Shown here: positions 34,576 to 43,427 of the stretch, one piece after another
Position numbering within the stretch: the stretch's first letter is position 1
Layout: each line of letters starts with the position of its first letter
Program-made: the position numbers and the translations under genes
From: Mycolicibacterium komossense
GTDB lineage: Bacteria > Actinomycetota > Actinomycetes > Mycobacteriales > Mycobacteriaceae
DNA: 64,000 nt
Assembly (NCBI RefSeq): GCF_025822605.1
Contig: NZ_JACKTY010000040.1
Coordinates: forward strand, 187-64,186
Direction: 5' to 3'
The notes under the pieces: model-generated
The model's input: the letters and a program-made list of their open reading frames with translations, nothing else
Database searches by the model: none
What the model was told of the DNA's origin: nothing

Positions 34576-36105
34576 GTGGAAACATCTCAGGACGTGTCCA
34601 CCGACCCAGCACAGACGATCGCTTACCCAGCACCGGGCGCCCGGCCCTCCAGACGCGATGAGGAGAGCCTCGAGCCGCACGTCATCGTGCTGTTCGGCGC
34701 TACCGGTGACCTTGCCAAGCGCAAGCTACTGCCCGGAATGGCCTACCTGGTCCAGTCCGCGCTGGCGCCGGCGATCAGGGTGGTCGGCACGTCGCTGGAG
34801 AATTTCACTGACGACGAGTTCCGCGCGCTCACCAAGCAGGCCGTCGACTCCTTCGGCACGCACAAGCTGACCGACGAGCAATGGGCCGCGTTCGCCAGCC
34901 GGATCACTTACGTGCCGCAGGGCGAAGGTCCGGAGGCGCTGGCGGCGGCAGTGGCCGAAGCCGAGGCCGAACTGGGCCCGAAAGCCCGGCGATTGCACTA
35001 CTTGTCGGTGCCCCCGAAAGCCGCGAAGGCCGTCATCACCATGCTCAAGGAGGCCGATCTCGTCGAGCGGTCCAGGGTGGTGATGGAGAAACCGTTCGGC
35101 ACCGACCTCGCCAGCGCGATCGAGCTCAACGATTTCGTGCACGAGACCTTCCGCGAGCGGCAGATCTTCCGCATCGACCACTTCCTCGGCAAGGAAGCCG
35201 CCCAGAACATCCTGGCCTTCCGCTTCGCGAACGGGCTGTTCGAGCCGATCTGGAACCGCAACTTCATCGACCACATCCAGATCGATATCCCCGAGACCCT
35301 CGGCCTTGACCAGCGGGCGAATTTCTACGAGAGCACCGGTGCGTTCAAGGACATGGTGGTCACCCACCTGCTCCAGGTGATGGCGTTCGTGGTGATGGAG
35401 CCGCCGACGGCGCTGGAACCGCGCGCGATCAGCGAAGAGAAGAACAAGGTCTTCCGCTCCATGCTGCCGATCCAGTGCGACCACGTGGTCCGCGGGCAGT
35501 ACGCCGGCTATCGCGAAGAGGCGGGCGTCGCAAAGGATTCCGATACCGAGACGTTCATCGCAATGAAGGTCGGCATCGACAACTGGCGCTGGGCGGGTGT
35601 GCCGATCTACCTGCGCACCGGCAAGCGGATGGCCGAAGGGCTGCGCATCATCTCGATCGCCTTCAAGGAGGCGCCGCGCACGATGTTCCCCGCCGGCTCC
35701 GGCGTCGGGTCACAAGGCCCCGACCACCTCACCTTCGACCTGGCCGACAGTTCGAAGGTCTCGCTGTCGTTCTACGGCAAGCGGCCGGGGCCCGGCATGA
35801 AGCTCGACAAGCTCTCGATGCAGTTCTCCACCCAGGAGACCGACTCCCAAGGCGATGTGCTCGAGGCGTACGAGCGATTGATCCTCGACGCGATGCGCGG
35901 TGACCACACCCTGTTCACCACCGCTGAAGGCATCGAGTCGCTATGGGAGCGGTCCGCGCAACTGCTGGACGATCCACCCCCGGTGAAGGTCTACCCGACA
36001 GGCACCTGGGGCCCCAATGCCATCCACCAGCTGATCGCCCCGAACGCGTGGCGGCTGCCGTTCGAGCGGGCGTGGCGCGAGAAGAAGGACGAGAAGAAGG
36101 AGTAG
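34576..36105 (+). CDS. zwf: Glucose-6-phosphate 1-dehydrogenase
   Basis: 509 aa. Oxidises glucose-6-phosphate to 6-phosphogluconolactone, making NADPH at the entry of the pentose phosphate pathway. GATGDLAKRKLLPG binds the nucleotide, EKPFG and the active-site RIDHFLGKE are intact, and the length is normal. GTG start at 34576. In many mycobacteria zwf sits with tal, tkt and opcA, but here none is adjacent, so this resembles the separate zwf1-type copy. A GNRA hairpin follows. Confidence 0.95.
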   Translation: METSQDVSTDPAQTIAYPAPGARPSRRDEESLEPHVIVLFGATGDLAKRKLLPGMAYLVQSALAPAIRVVGTSLENFTDDEFRALTKQAVDSFGTHKLTDEQWAAFASRITYVPQGEGPEALAAAVAEAEAELGPKARRLHYLSVPPKAAKAVITMLKEADLVERSRVVMEKPFGTDLASAIELNDFVHETFRERQIFRIDHFLGKEAAQNILAFRFANGLFEPIWNRNFIDHIQIDIPETLGLDQRANFYESTGAFKDMVVTHLLQVMAFVVMEPPTALEPRAISEEKNKVFRSMLPIQCDHVVRGQYAGYREEAGVAKDSDTETFIAMKVGIDNWRWAGVPIYLRTGKRMAEGLRIISIAFKEAPRTMFPAGSGVGSQGPDHLTFDLADSSKVSLSFYGKRPGPGMKLDKLSMQFSTQETDSQGDVLEAYERLILDAMRGDHTLFTTAEGIESLWERSAQLLDDPPPVKVYPTGTWGPNAIHQLIAPNAWRLPFERAWREKKDEKKE

Positions 36106-36132
36106 CCCGCCAGGCCGACGGGGAGACACTGC

Positions 36133-36150
36133 CGCTGCTGCGAAGCAGCG
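36133..36150 (+). terminator. Hairpin after zwf
   Basis: CGCTGCT-GCGA-AGCAGCG: a 7-bp stem capped by a GNRA tetraloop, 28 bp after the zwf stop and before the KstR-type box. Confidence 0.5.
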
Positions 36151-36162
36151 CTGGACGCCAAA

Positions 36163-36178
36163 CTAGAACGCGTTCTAG
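36163..36178. promoter_or_regulatory. KstR-type box upstream of fadD-SDR
   Basis: CTAGAACGCGTTCTAG is a perfect 16-bp palindrome. Its inner 14 bases fit TNNAACNNGTTNNA, the consensus of KstR, the TetR repressor of cholesterol catabolism in mycobacteria. A TAGCCT -10 box starts 22 bp after the 14-bp core. Confidence 0.7.
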
Positions 36179-36232
36179 ATTTGGGATAGGGATTCGGCTA
36201 GCCTGCGACGAACCCCGGAATCCAGGAGCGCA

Positions 36233-37915
36233 ATGACCGTCAGCTTCAATCTGTCGACCGTCTTTTCGACCGTCGCCAACGCCATCCCGGACCAACCGTT
36301 CCTGATCTGGCGCGACAAACGACTGAGCTACGCGCAGGTCGATGCCCGCATCGACGGGGTCGCGCACTATCTGGCGGCAGCGGGCCTGGGCTGTCACACC
36401 GAACGGACCGAGTTGGCCGGGCATGAGTCGGGCCAGGACCATCTGGGCCTGTACCTGCGCAACGGCAACGAGTACCTCGAAGCGATGATCGGCAGCTACC
36501 GCGCCCGGGTCGCCCCCTTCAACGTCAGCTACCGCTATGTCGAAGAAGAGCTCCTCTACCTGCTCAACGATTCCAAGGCGAAGGCGCTGATCTACAACGC
36601 GGAGTTCGCGCCCCGGGTCGCCGCCATCCGCGACAAGCTGCCGCACCTGCGGGTGCTGATCCAGGTCGCCGACCAATCAGACAAAGAGTCCGGCACCGCG
36701 CTGCTGCCGGGCGCGGTCGATTACGAGTCGATCACCACGACGCCGGCTCCGGCGACCGGTCTGCCCACTCCCAGCGGCGACGATCTGTACCTGCTCTACA
36801 CGGGCGGGACCACCGGCATGCCCAAAGGGGTGCTGTGGCGCCAGCACGACATCTTCATCTCGGCGATGGGCGGCAAGCCCTTCGGCAGCGATACCCCGCA
36901 CAGCTCGTACGACGCGATCGGTGTGCAGGCGCAGCAGGCCGCCGGGGCGATGTCCATGTTGATGATTCCGCCGTTCATGCACGGGGCGGCGCAGTGGGCG
37001 GCGTTCCACGCCGTCACCATGGGTGGCCGGCTGGTCATTCCCGACGACGTCGACCGCCTGCGCCCCGATGCCGCGCTGCGGCTGGCCGAACGGGAGCGCG
37101 TGCTGAGCATCCCGGTGGTCGGTGATGCGATCGCCAGACCGCTACTCGACGAGATCGAGAGAGGCGACTACGACCTGTCCGGGTTGGTCACCTTCAGCAA
37201 CGGCGGAGCGCCGCTGTCTCCGACTGTGCGGCAACGCATCCTGGCCGCGCTGCCGCACATCATGTTGCTCGACGCCGTCGGATCCTCGGAGTCCGGCATG
37301 CAGATGACGACGATGGCCGCCGCCGGCGCCGACTCCCGGACCGCGACGTTCACCCCACAGGGTGACACCACCGTCATCGCCACCGACTACAGCCGCGTCC
37401 TCGATCCGGGCGACGGCGAGGGCTGGCTGGCGCGGCGCGACCTCATCCCGTTGGGATACCTCGGCGACGAAGCCAAGACCGCCCGCACCTTCCCCACCAT
37501 CGACGGTGTGCGCTGGTCGGTGCCCGGCGACAAAGCCGTCATCCTCGACGACGGCCGCGTCGAACTGCTCGGACGAGATTCGGTCACCATCAACTCCGGT
37601 GGCGAGAAAGTGTTCGCCGAAGAAGTCGAACGCGCGGTGGCCGCGCACCCGAACGTGTACGACGTCGTCGTGGTCGGCCGGCCCTCCGAACGCTGGGGCA
37701 GCGAGGTGGTGGCGATCGTGCAGTTCGCCGAGGGCACCTCGGCTGCCGACGACGAACTCGTCGAGGTGTGCACGCGCACCATCGCCCGCTACAAGATCCC
37801 GAAGGCATTCATCCACACCGACACCGTGGTGCGCTCCCCCGCCGGGAAGGCGGATTACCGCTGGGCGAAAGCCGTTGCGGCCGAGAGTCTTCAGACCAGC
37901 GAGCCGGTAGCCTGA
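36233..37915 (+). CDS. Acyl-CoA synthetase (FadD19-like)
   Basis: 560 aa. Activates a carboxylic acid to its CoA thioester through an acyl-adenylate. P-loop LLYTGGTTGMPKG, ADP/ribose motif SVTINSGGEKV, catalytic Lys near the end in SPAGKADYRWAK. TGG in place of TSG and the WRQHDI segment match the FadD19 group, whose M. tuberculosis member activates the cholesterol side chain. AGGAG before ATG. Coupled to the next SDR (TGATG), behind a KstR-type box. Confidence 0.92.
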   Translation: MTVSFNLSTVFSTVANAIPDQPFLIWRDKRLSYAQVDARIDGVAHYLAAAGLGCHTERTELAGHESGQDHLGLYLRNGNEYLEAMIGSYRARVAPFNVSYRYVEEELLYLLNDSKAKALIYNAEFAPRVAAIRDKLPHLRVLIQVADQSDKESGTALLPGAVDYESITTTPAPATGLPTPSGDDLYLLYTGGTTGMPKGVLWRQHDIFISAMGGKPFGSDTPHSSYDAIGVQAQQAAGAMSMLMIPPFMHGAAQWAAFHAVTMGGRLVIPDDVDRLRPDAALRLAERERVLSIPVVGDAIARPLLDEIERGDYDLSGLVTFSNGGAPLSPTVRQRILAALPHIMLLDAVGSSESGMQMTTMAAAGADSRTATFTPQGDTTVIATDYSRVLDPGDGEGWLARRDLIPLGYLGDEAKTARTFPTIDGVRWSVPGDKAVILDDGRVELLGRDSVTINSGGEKVFAEEVERAVAAHPNVYDVVVVGRPSERWGSEVVAIVQFAEGTSAADDELVEVCTRTIARYKIPKAFIHTDTVVRSPAGKADYRWAKAVAAESLQTSEPVA

Positions 37916-38718
37916 TGCCCGCGCAGCGCTACACCGACCGCCGGGTCCTGATCACCGGCGGCGGGTCGGGCATCGGCCAGGCCACCGTCCTGCGCATCCT
38001 CGACGAAGGCGGCCGGGTGGTCGCCGCCGACATCAGCGAGTCGGGATTGGCCGACACCGTCAGCAAGGCGCAGGCTCACGGTGACCGCTTGAGCACCGTC
38101 GTGATGGACGTCGGCGGCGAGCAGTCGGTACGCGACGGGGTCGCGTCCGCCATCGCGAGCCTCGGCGGGCTGGACACCCTGGTCAACGTTGCCGGGATCC
38201 TGCGCTCGTCACACTTCCTGGACACCACTCTGGCCGATTTTGAACAGGTGCTGCGGATCAACCTGATCGGTACGTTCCTGGTGACCCGCGAGGCGCTGCC
38301 GGCGCTGCGCACCGGGGTCGGGCCCGCGGTGGTCAATTTCAGCTCCACCTCGGCGGCGTTCTCCCACCCCTACATGTCGGCCTACGCCGCGTCCAAGGGC
38401 GGCATCCAGGCCATGACACACGCCCTCGCGCTGGAGTTCAGCAAGGACGGCATCCGCTTCAATTCCGTTCAGCCAGGGTCGATTTCGTCGGGCATGACCG
38501 ACGGCACCGGCGAATCCAAGCAGAGCGTCGGTCCTGGCCTGCCCGAGGACGCCGACTACACGCTGTTCGGCAAGATCATGCCGGTGCTGCCGCAGCCCGA
38601 CGGTGCGATGTTCGCCAAACCCGACGCGGTGGCCGCCGTCGTGGCCATGCTCGGCTCCCCCGACGCCTACTTCGTCACCGGAACCGAGGTGCGCGTCGAC
38701 GGCGGAACGCATATGTAG
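37915..38718 (+). CDS. SDR family oxidoreductase
   Basis: 267 aa. TGGGSGIGQ cofactor loop, NVAG, catalytic Ser in FSSTSA, YAASKGG. An insertion of about 25 residues (TGESKQSVGPGLPEDADYT) replaces the usual substrate loop. Overlaps the upstream ligase gene, so it is in the same presumed KstR-controlled unit and may act on hydroxyacyl-CoA or a hydroxysteroid. Confidence 0.9.
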   Translation: MPAQRYTDRRVLITGGGSGIGQATVLRILDEGGRVVAADISESGLADTVSKAQAHGDRLSTVVMDVGGEQSVRDGVASAIASLGGLDTLVNVAGILRSSHFLDTTLADFEQVLRINLIGTFLVTREALPALRTGVGPAVVNFSSTSAAFSHPYMSAYAASKGGIQAMTHALALEFSKDGIRFNSVQPGSISSGMTDGTGESKQSVGPGLPEDADYTLFGKIMPVLPQPDGAMFAKPDAVAAVVAMLGSPDAYFVTGTEVRVDGGTHM

Positions 38719-38727
38719 TCGGCGGCG

Positions 38728-38733
38728 TAGGTT
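38728..38733 (+). promoter_or_regulatory. Probable -10 box for leaderless MpaB-family transcript
   Basis: TAGGTT, 6 nt before ATG 38740, 9 bp after the upstream stop, with no ribosome-binding sequence. Confidence 0.4.
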
Positions 38734-38739
38734 GGGGCC

Positions 38740-39618
38740 ATGGCCCTTGCTCCACCGTTGTCCCGCGAGCTGACCGCCATCAGGACGGCCCTGGGGCGTG
38801 GCCTGTTCGGGCTGGTGGCGGGCCCGGACGGCCCCGCGAATCGGGCTCGCATCCACGGCGCCCCGGGAGAGCGCTGGTTCGCCGAGGATCGGCCGATCCG
38901 GCAGGTGCACGGCGATGCGTCGATGTTCGTCGGGGGTCTGCGCGCACTGCTGTTCCAGTCACTGCACCCGCTGGCGATGGCCGGCGTGGCCGAGCATTCG
39001 GACTACCGGGGCGACCCGTGGGGCCGCCTGCAGCGCACCAGCACGTTCCTTGCCATCACCACCTACGGCCCGGCCCTGGAGGCTGCGCGGGCCGTCGACA
39101 AGGTGCGCGGTATCCACAACCGAGTGCGCGGCGTCGCACCTGACGGCCGGGCGTATGCGGCGTCCGACCCACATCTGCTGGAATGGGTGCACATCGCCGA
39201 AGTGGACAGCTTTCTCCTGGCGTATCAACGCTACGGCTCAGGCCATCTCGACCAGCAGGGCCGCGACGATTACGTGGCAGATACCGCCGTAGTCGCGGAA
39301 GCGCTCGGCGTCCCAGCTCCCCCGCGCACGGAAAGGGAACTACGGGAACGTATTTCCGCCTACCGACCTGAACTGCGCGGCACTGCCGCCGCTCGCGACG
39401 CGGCACGATTCCTGCTTCTGACCCCGCCACTTCCCGTGCTGGCCCGCGCGCCCTACGCGCTGGTTTCCGCCACTGCGGTGTCGATGCTGCCCGCATGGGC
39501 ACGGCTGCCCTTGCGGCTGCCTTATCTCCCGCTCACCGAGGCGACCGGAATCCGCCTGGCCGGCGGCACTCTCGTCGGCGGCATCCGCTGGGCGATGACA
39601 GCCGGGCCAGACGAGTGA
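38740..39618 (+). CDS. Oxygenase MpaB family protein (DUF2236)
   Basis: 292 aa. The family core RWFAEDRPIRQVHGDASMFVGGLRALLFQSLHPLAMAGVAEHSDY is followed by VHGxxPDGRxY-like sequence and HLLEWVHIAEVDSFLLAY. The family includes latex-clearing protein and MpaB' oxygenases, heme-type enzymes where studied. The conserved His pairs are present. Convergent with the AKR gene, only 7 bp between stops. Confidence 0.82.
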   Translation: MALAPPLSRELTAIRTALGRGLFGLVAGPDGPANRARIHGAPGERWFAEDRPIRQVHGDASMFVGGLRALLFQSLHPLAMAGVAEHSDYRGDPWGRLQRTSTFLAITTYGPALEAARAVDKVRGIHNRVRGVAPDGRAYAASDPHLLEWVHIAEVDSFLLAYQRYGSGHLDQQGRDDYVADTAVVAEALGVPAPPRTERELRERISAYRPELRGTAAARDAARFLLLTPPLPVLARAPYALVSATAVSMLPAWARLPLRLPYLPLTEATGIRLAGGTLVGGIRWAMTAGPDE

Positions 39619-39625
39619 GCTGACG

Positions 39626-40615
39626 TCACAGTCCGACCATCGCCATCATGGCCGGGGTGTAACGGTCGCCCTGCACCCCGACGCGGGAGGCCAGCGCATC
39701 GAGATCGGCGACCTCGTCCGCTGACAGTGCCACTGCCGTTGCGCCGGCGTTCTCGTCGACCCGGTCGCGCCTGCGGGTCCCCGGGATCGACACGATCCAC
39801 GGTGCCTTCGCGAGCAACCACGCCAGCGCGACCTGACCAGGGGTGGCGCCCTTGGCGTCGGCGAGGGTCCGCACCTGGTTCACCAAAGCCTGGTTCGCGC
39901 CGATGTTTTCGGCGGTGAACCGCGGCAGCGTCGTCCGGATGTCGCCGGCACCGAACTCCGTGGACGCCGCGACGGTTCCGGTCAGGAACCCTTTTCCGAG
40001 CGGGCTGAAGGGCACGAACCCGATGCCGAGCTCAGCGCAGGCGGGCAGGACCTCGGGTTCGGGGTCGCGGGTCCACAGGGAGTACTCGCTCTGCACGGCG
40101 GTCACCGGGAAGACCGCGTGGGCCCGCCGAATGGTGTCTGCCCCGGCCTCGGACAACCCGAAATACCGGACCTTGCCCTGGGCTACCAGCTCTGCGACGG
40201 TGCCGGCGACATCTTCGATCGGGACGTCGGGGTCGACGCGGTGCTGGTAGAACAGGTCGATCACGTCGGTGCGCAATCGCTTCAACGACGCGTCCGCCAC
40301 CCGCTTGATCTGCTCCGGCCGCGAATTGGTGCCGGCCATCTTGCCCTCGACGATGTTCCAGCCGAACTTGGTGGCGATCACCACCTGGTCGCGCACCGGT
40401 TCGAGTGCTTCGCCGACCAGTTCCTCGTTGACGTAGGGACCGTAGACCTCGGCGGTGTCGAAGAACGTGATCCCGGCCTCGTCGACGCTGTGGCGGATCA
40501 CGCCGATCATATCGTCGCGGTCACCGGGATTCGGGCCGTAACCCATGGACATTCCCATGCAGCCAAGGCCGATCGCAGAAACCTGCAGGCCTTGACCGAG
40601 AGTGCGTGTGTGCAT
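39626..40615 (-). CDS. Aldo/keto reductase (AKR13-like)
   Basis: 329 aa. NADPH-dependent carbonyl reductase of the TIM-barrel AKR fold: LGQGLQVSAIGLGCMGMS, FFDTAEVYGP (catalytic Asp and Tyr), ATKFGW (Lys), YQHRVD (His), and the cofactor segment SIPGTRRRDRVDEN. GAGGAGG stands before its ATG. Downstream, on the same strand, of a decayed second AKR and opposite an XRE regulator that commonly accompanies such genes. Confidence 0.93.
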   Translation of the reverse strand: MHTRTLGQGLQVSAIGLGCMGMSMGYGPNPGDRDDMIGVIRHSVDEAGITFFDTAEVYGPYVNEELVGEALEPVRDQVVIATKFGWNIVEGKMAGTNSRPEQIKRVADASLKRLRTDVIDLFYQHRVDPDVPIEDVAGTVAELVAQGKVRYFGLSEAGADTIRRAHAVFPVTAVQSEYSLWTRDPEPEVLPACAELGIGFVPFSPLGKGFLTGTVAASTEFGAGDIRTTLPRFTAENIGANQALVNQVRTLADAKGATPGQVALAWLLAKAPWIVSIPGTRRRDRVDENAGATAVALSADEVADLDALASRVGVQGDRYTPAMMAMVGL

Positions 40616-40630
40616 GAATCCTCCTCAGGA

Positions 40631-40811
40631 TTAAATGATTTCGATGCCTTCGGCAATCAGCTTCTCGACTGTGGGTAGGGGTCCGTGTCGATCGTCTCCT
40701 CGGGCGGCGTCTGGATGACGCCGAAGCCGAGCACGGGCATCTCGGCGCCGTTGGTCAAGGCTTCAAGGCTTGAGGGCTTGAGGGCTTGAGGGCTTAGGCG
40801 GGGATGCTCAT
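40631..40811 (-). pseudogene. Remnant of a second aldo/keto reductase gene
   Basis: On the minus strand ATG at 40811 reads MSIPA and stops at TAA within a short repeat. After the repeat another frame gives TNGAEMPVLGFGVIQTPPEE, the unmistakable N-terminus of a 2,5-diketogluconate-reductase-type AKR, followed by a stop and an unrecognisable tail up to a stop at 40631. Most of the gene is deleted. It lies just upstream of the intact AKR and fills most of the 299-bp gap to the regulator. Confidence 0.75.
40759..40796 (+). repeat. 8-bp tandem repeat GGCTTGAG inside the AKR remnant
   Basis: Three exact copies (40767-40790) with degenerate copies on both sides, about 4.6 units in all. It interrupts the AKR remnant between codon 5 and the TNGAEMP segment, as expected of replication slippage. 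Confidence 0.85.
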
Positions 40812-40845
40812 GTGCTCCACGCTAGGCCCGATCACGCCGACGCGG

Positions 40846-40869
40846 GGGTGCCTGCCGTACCAGGTACCC
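40846..40869. promoter_or_regulatory. Candidate XRE operator
   Basis: GGGTGCCTG-N6-CAGGTACCC: arms match at 8 of 9 positions. It lies 46 bp upstream of the regulator start and 35 bp from the former AKR start, well placed to control both directions. Confidence 0.5.
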
Positions 40870-40914
40870 GCAGTCCCTCCCACATCGCGGCCGGCGCCTC
40901 TACCGTGGACGGGT

Positions 40915-41808
40915 ATGGGCACGATGGACTCGCGTGGCGAGATTCGCGAATTCCTCAGCTCGCGGCGCGCCCGGATCAATCCGGAGCAGGCCGGGCTTCC
41001 CGCCTACGGCGGCAACCGCCGGGTGAAAGGTCTGCGGCGCGAGGAAGTGGCACTGCTCGCCGGCGTCTCGGTCGACTACTACGTCCGCATGGAGCGGGGC
41101 AGCCTCGGGGGTGCCTCCGACGGTGTTCTCGAGGCCGTGGCGTCAGCGCTGCAACTCGACGAAGCTGAACGGGAGCACCTCTATGCCTTGGCCAGGGCGG
41201 CGGGGACCGGCAGCAGCCGGCGCCGGCGCCGGCCGTCGACGACCATTCGGCCGGTCCTGCAGCAGGTCCTCGATGCCGTCACCGAAGCGCCGGCGTGGAT
41301 CCGCAACGGTCGCCACGACGTGCTCGCGATGAATCGACTCGCCCGGGCGCTCTATTCGCCCGTCCTGGCCGACCCGCGCCGCCCTGCCAACACGACACGT
41401 TTCGTCTACCTGAACCCCGAGGCCGCCGAGCGGTTCTTCGTCGACTACGACCAGATCACCCGCGACGCCGCAGCCATGTTGCGCCTCGAAGCGGGACGCA
41501 ATCCGCATGATGAGGAGCTGATCGCGTTGATCGGCGAATTGTCGACGCGCAGTGAGCTTTTCCGGCAACGATGGGCATCGCAGGACGTCCGGTTCCACCG
41601 CTCGGGCCGCAAGCGGTTGTGCCACCCTGTCGTCGGCCAGCTCGATCTCGACTTCGAGGCCATGGAGGTCCCCTCCGAGCCCGGCCTGCAGCTCAACATC
41701 TATACCGCTGCTGCGGGAACACCGACATCCGACGGCCTGAAGCTGCTGGCGTCCTGGGCGGCGAGTAACGAGAATCTGCCGTCGGAGCAGCAGGTGCCGT
41801 TGCGCTGA
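40915..41808 (+). CDS. XRE/MmyB-type helix-turn-helix regulator
   Basis: 297 aa. HTH at about 30-75 (VKGLRREEVALLAGVSVDYYVRMERG) and a C-terminal MmyB-like ligand-binding domain (about 105-285, PAWIRNGRHDVLAMNRLARALY). Such regulators are frequent beside reductase genes in actinobacteria. ATG 40915 gives the standard N-terminus; TACCGT at 40901-40906, 8 nt before it, suggests a leaderless transcript. A longer frame to 40804 has no homology. Confidence 0.9.
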   Translation: MGTMDSRGEIREFLSSRRARINPEQAGLPAYGGNRRVKGLRREEVALLAGVSVDYYVRMERGSLGGASDGVLEAVASALQLDEAEREHLYALARAAGTGSSRRRRRPSTTIRPVLQQVLDAVTEAPAWIRNGRHDVLAMNRLARALYSPVLADPRRPANTTRFVYLNPEAAERFFVDYDQITRDAAAMLRLEAGRNPHDEELIALIGELSTRSELFRQRWASQDVRFHRSGRKRLCHPVVGQLDLDFEAMEVPSEPGLQLNIYTAAAGTPTSDGLKLLASWAASNENLPSEQQVPLR

Positions 41809-41813
41809 CGCCG

Positions 41814-42824
41814 TTACGGACTCGAGTGCGGCGGACCCAGGTATGGAAACCCGGTCAACGTGTCGGTATGCGGTGAAAGTCCACTGGGCGGGATATCGCC
41901 CTTCGACAGAAATGCCAGGCGATAGTCGATGACGTCGTCGGTGAACACCCGCCCGTTCGGATACTTGGCCGGCTCGGAGGGGTTGAAGCGCAGCATGTCG
42001 GGCAGGGTGCCCTCGTGGTCGATGGCAGCTTCGGCTTCTTCGTCGGTGTAACCACCGGTGTGGCCCATCAGGTGTACGAACTGGGCAGTCCAGCGCTGCT
42101 TGTCGTTGACGGGCTCGCTGGCGTTGTACTCCAGCTTCGTCTCGTCGGTGTTGAAAAAGCTGCTGACCGACGGGTGTCCGGCCCGGTCGACGTGTTCGAG
42201 TTCACCGTCGTGGTGCAGGCTGCACCGACCCCAGATCCGGATGTCCGGGTGCGCCCCGAGGAGGCTGGTCGGCACTTCGATGACGGTCGAGAACACGTTG
42301 GCCTCGGTATTGGAATCCGTTCCCGTCCAAGGAGATTCACCCGGCAAGGTCAGCGCGGTGAAATTGCGGCCGCCGGAGGTGTCGAACAGGTTCTTCACAC
42401 CGTCGAAATCGAAGAAGAAGGCGTCGCTGCGAGCGCCGGCGAAGAAGGTCAGGTCACCGGAGGTGGCGATATTCGGCTCCGGGCCGAACGACACCTCGAC
42501 GCCTTCGAAAACCTTGTCGCCGACGGCTTCGACGTCGCGGGCCTGCTCACCGGTCGCCAGGTACACATCAACGGTCTGCCGGCCGTCGACGGGAGTGGAG
42601 AACACGTAGCTGAACGCGATGTCGTTGAGGAGGTCCCCGTCGTTGTCGACGGCCAGTCGGTAGATCGCATCGGGATGCAACGGCCCCGCGGTGGGGTTGG
42701 CGTTGAGGATCAGCACCGTCCGGCCCGGATCGCTCGGCGACTGGAAGGCGTAAAGGTCGCACAGGTCCAGGCGCTGATCGCCCAGCGGCGGACCCAGGTT
42801 CAGCCCGGTGAAGTGATTCGACAT
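41814..42824 (-). CDS. DUF4331 family protein
   Basis: 336 aa. Starts MSNHFTGLNLGPPLGDQRLDLCDLYAFQSPSDPGRTVLILNANP-like, the typical DUF4331 opening, and keeps the family's GVKNLF, FTALTLPG and ADPHPDIRIWG-like segments. No signal peptide. Function unknown; in other bacteria the family occurs with secreted or metal-related genes. Convergent with the XRE gene, 5 bp between stops. Confidence 0.8.
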   Translation of the reverse strand: MSNHFTGLNLGPPLGDQRLDLCDLYAFQSPSDPGRTVLILNANPTAGPLHPDAIYRLAVDNDGDLLNDIAFSYVFSTPVDGRQTVDVYLATGEQARDVEAVGDKVFEGVEVSFGPEPNIATSGDLTFFAGARSDAFFFDFDGVKNLFDTSGGRNFTALTLPGESPWTGTDSNTEANVFSTVIEVPTSLLGAHPDIRIWGRCSLHHDGELEHVDRAGHPSVSSFFNTDETKLEYNASEPVNDKQRWTAQFVHLMGHTGGYTDEEAEAAIDHEGTLPDMLRFNPSEPAKYPNGRVFTDDVIDYRLAFLSKGDIPPSGLSPHTDTLTGFPYLGPPHSSP

Positions 42825-42888
42825 GAGGACCCTTTCCCTGACCGACCGACGGCGCCGTCAGGATATCCGGCTCCGGTGTACTGGGGAC

Positions 42889-42933
42889 GACGTTTACGAG
42901 GCGTGATAACCGATGTTTACGAGGCGCAGTAAC
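42889..42933 (+). promoter_or_regulatory. Two direct repeats in the whiB promoter region
   Basis: GACGTTTACGAGGCGTGATAAC (42889-42910) and a copy with four differences (42912-42933) have a 23-bp period, about two helical turns. The central 12 bp GTTTACGAGGCG are identical. Candidate binding sites for an activator or sigma-factor-associated regulator. Confidence 0.55.
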
Positions 42934-43013
42934 ACCGGCGAACCGACCGGCGACAAGCCCTGTGACAGCTGTGTCCAGTGTTACCCACGGGACACTTGAC
43001 AGGAGGTCGGGGT

Positions 43014-43421
43014 ATGACCGCTAAGAGTAGGTACCTGGCAACGTTCGGCCGGACGCAGTGCTCACGCCTGCCCGCCGCCACCGAAGAGGCCTGGAACTGG
43101 CAGCTGCAGGGAAAGTGTCGCGGCGAATCGCCCGAGATCTTCTTCCCTGACGACAACGGCCGCGCGGATCGGCGCAGGCAGGAGAACATCGCCAAGTCGA
43201 TCTGCCGACAGTGCCCCGTTCTACAGCAGTGCCGCGAGCACGCCCTGCGCACCCCTGAGCCGCACGGTATCTGGGGCGGGATGACGGCCTCCGAGCGCAC
43301 CAGGATCGGCGGCCGTCAAGAGACCGCGTGCGCGGGCACCCCGGCCACCAGCGGCCGGCCCGCGGTCTCGCGCACCGTCAGGATCGTCGGTAGCGAAATG
43401 CCCTCTGCGTCCGCACGCTGA
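43014..43421 (+). CDS. WhiB-family iron-sulfur transcription factor
   Basis: 135 aa. The 4Fe-4S ligands are Cys35, Cys64, Cys67 and Cys73, with an additional Cys16. WNWQLQGKCRG is shared with WhiB3-type proteins, and GIWGG (85-89) is the sigma-factor contact turn, followed by a basic stretch. AGGAGG 7 nt before ATG fixes the start. The tail after residue 100 is not conserved. Such proteins sense redox or NO and act with the principal sigma factor. Confidence 0.93.
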   Translation: MTAKSRYLATFGRTQCSRLPAATEEAWNWQLQGKCRGESPEIFFPDDNGRADRRRQENIAKSICRQCPVLQQCREHALRTPEPHGIWGGMTASERTRIGGRQETACAGTPATSGRPAVSRTVRIVGSEMPSASAR

Positions 43422-43427
43422 TCCGCG

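Noticed and set aside
40759..40796. Short repeats as a CRISPR array
   Set aside because: Units are 8 bp with no spacers, so a slippage tract.
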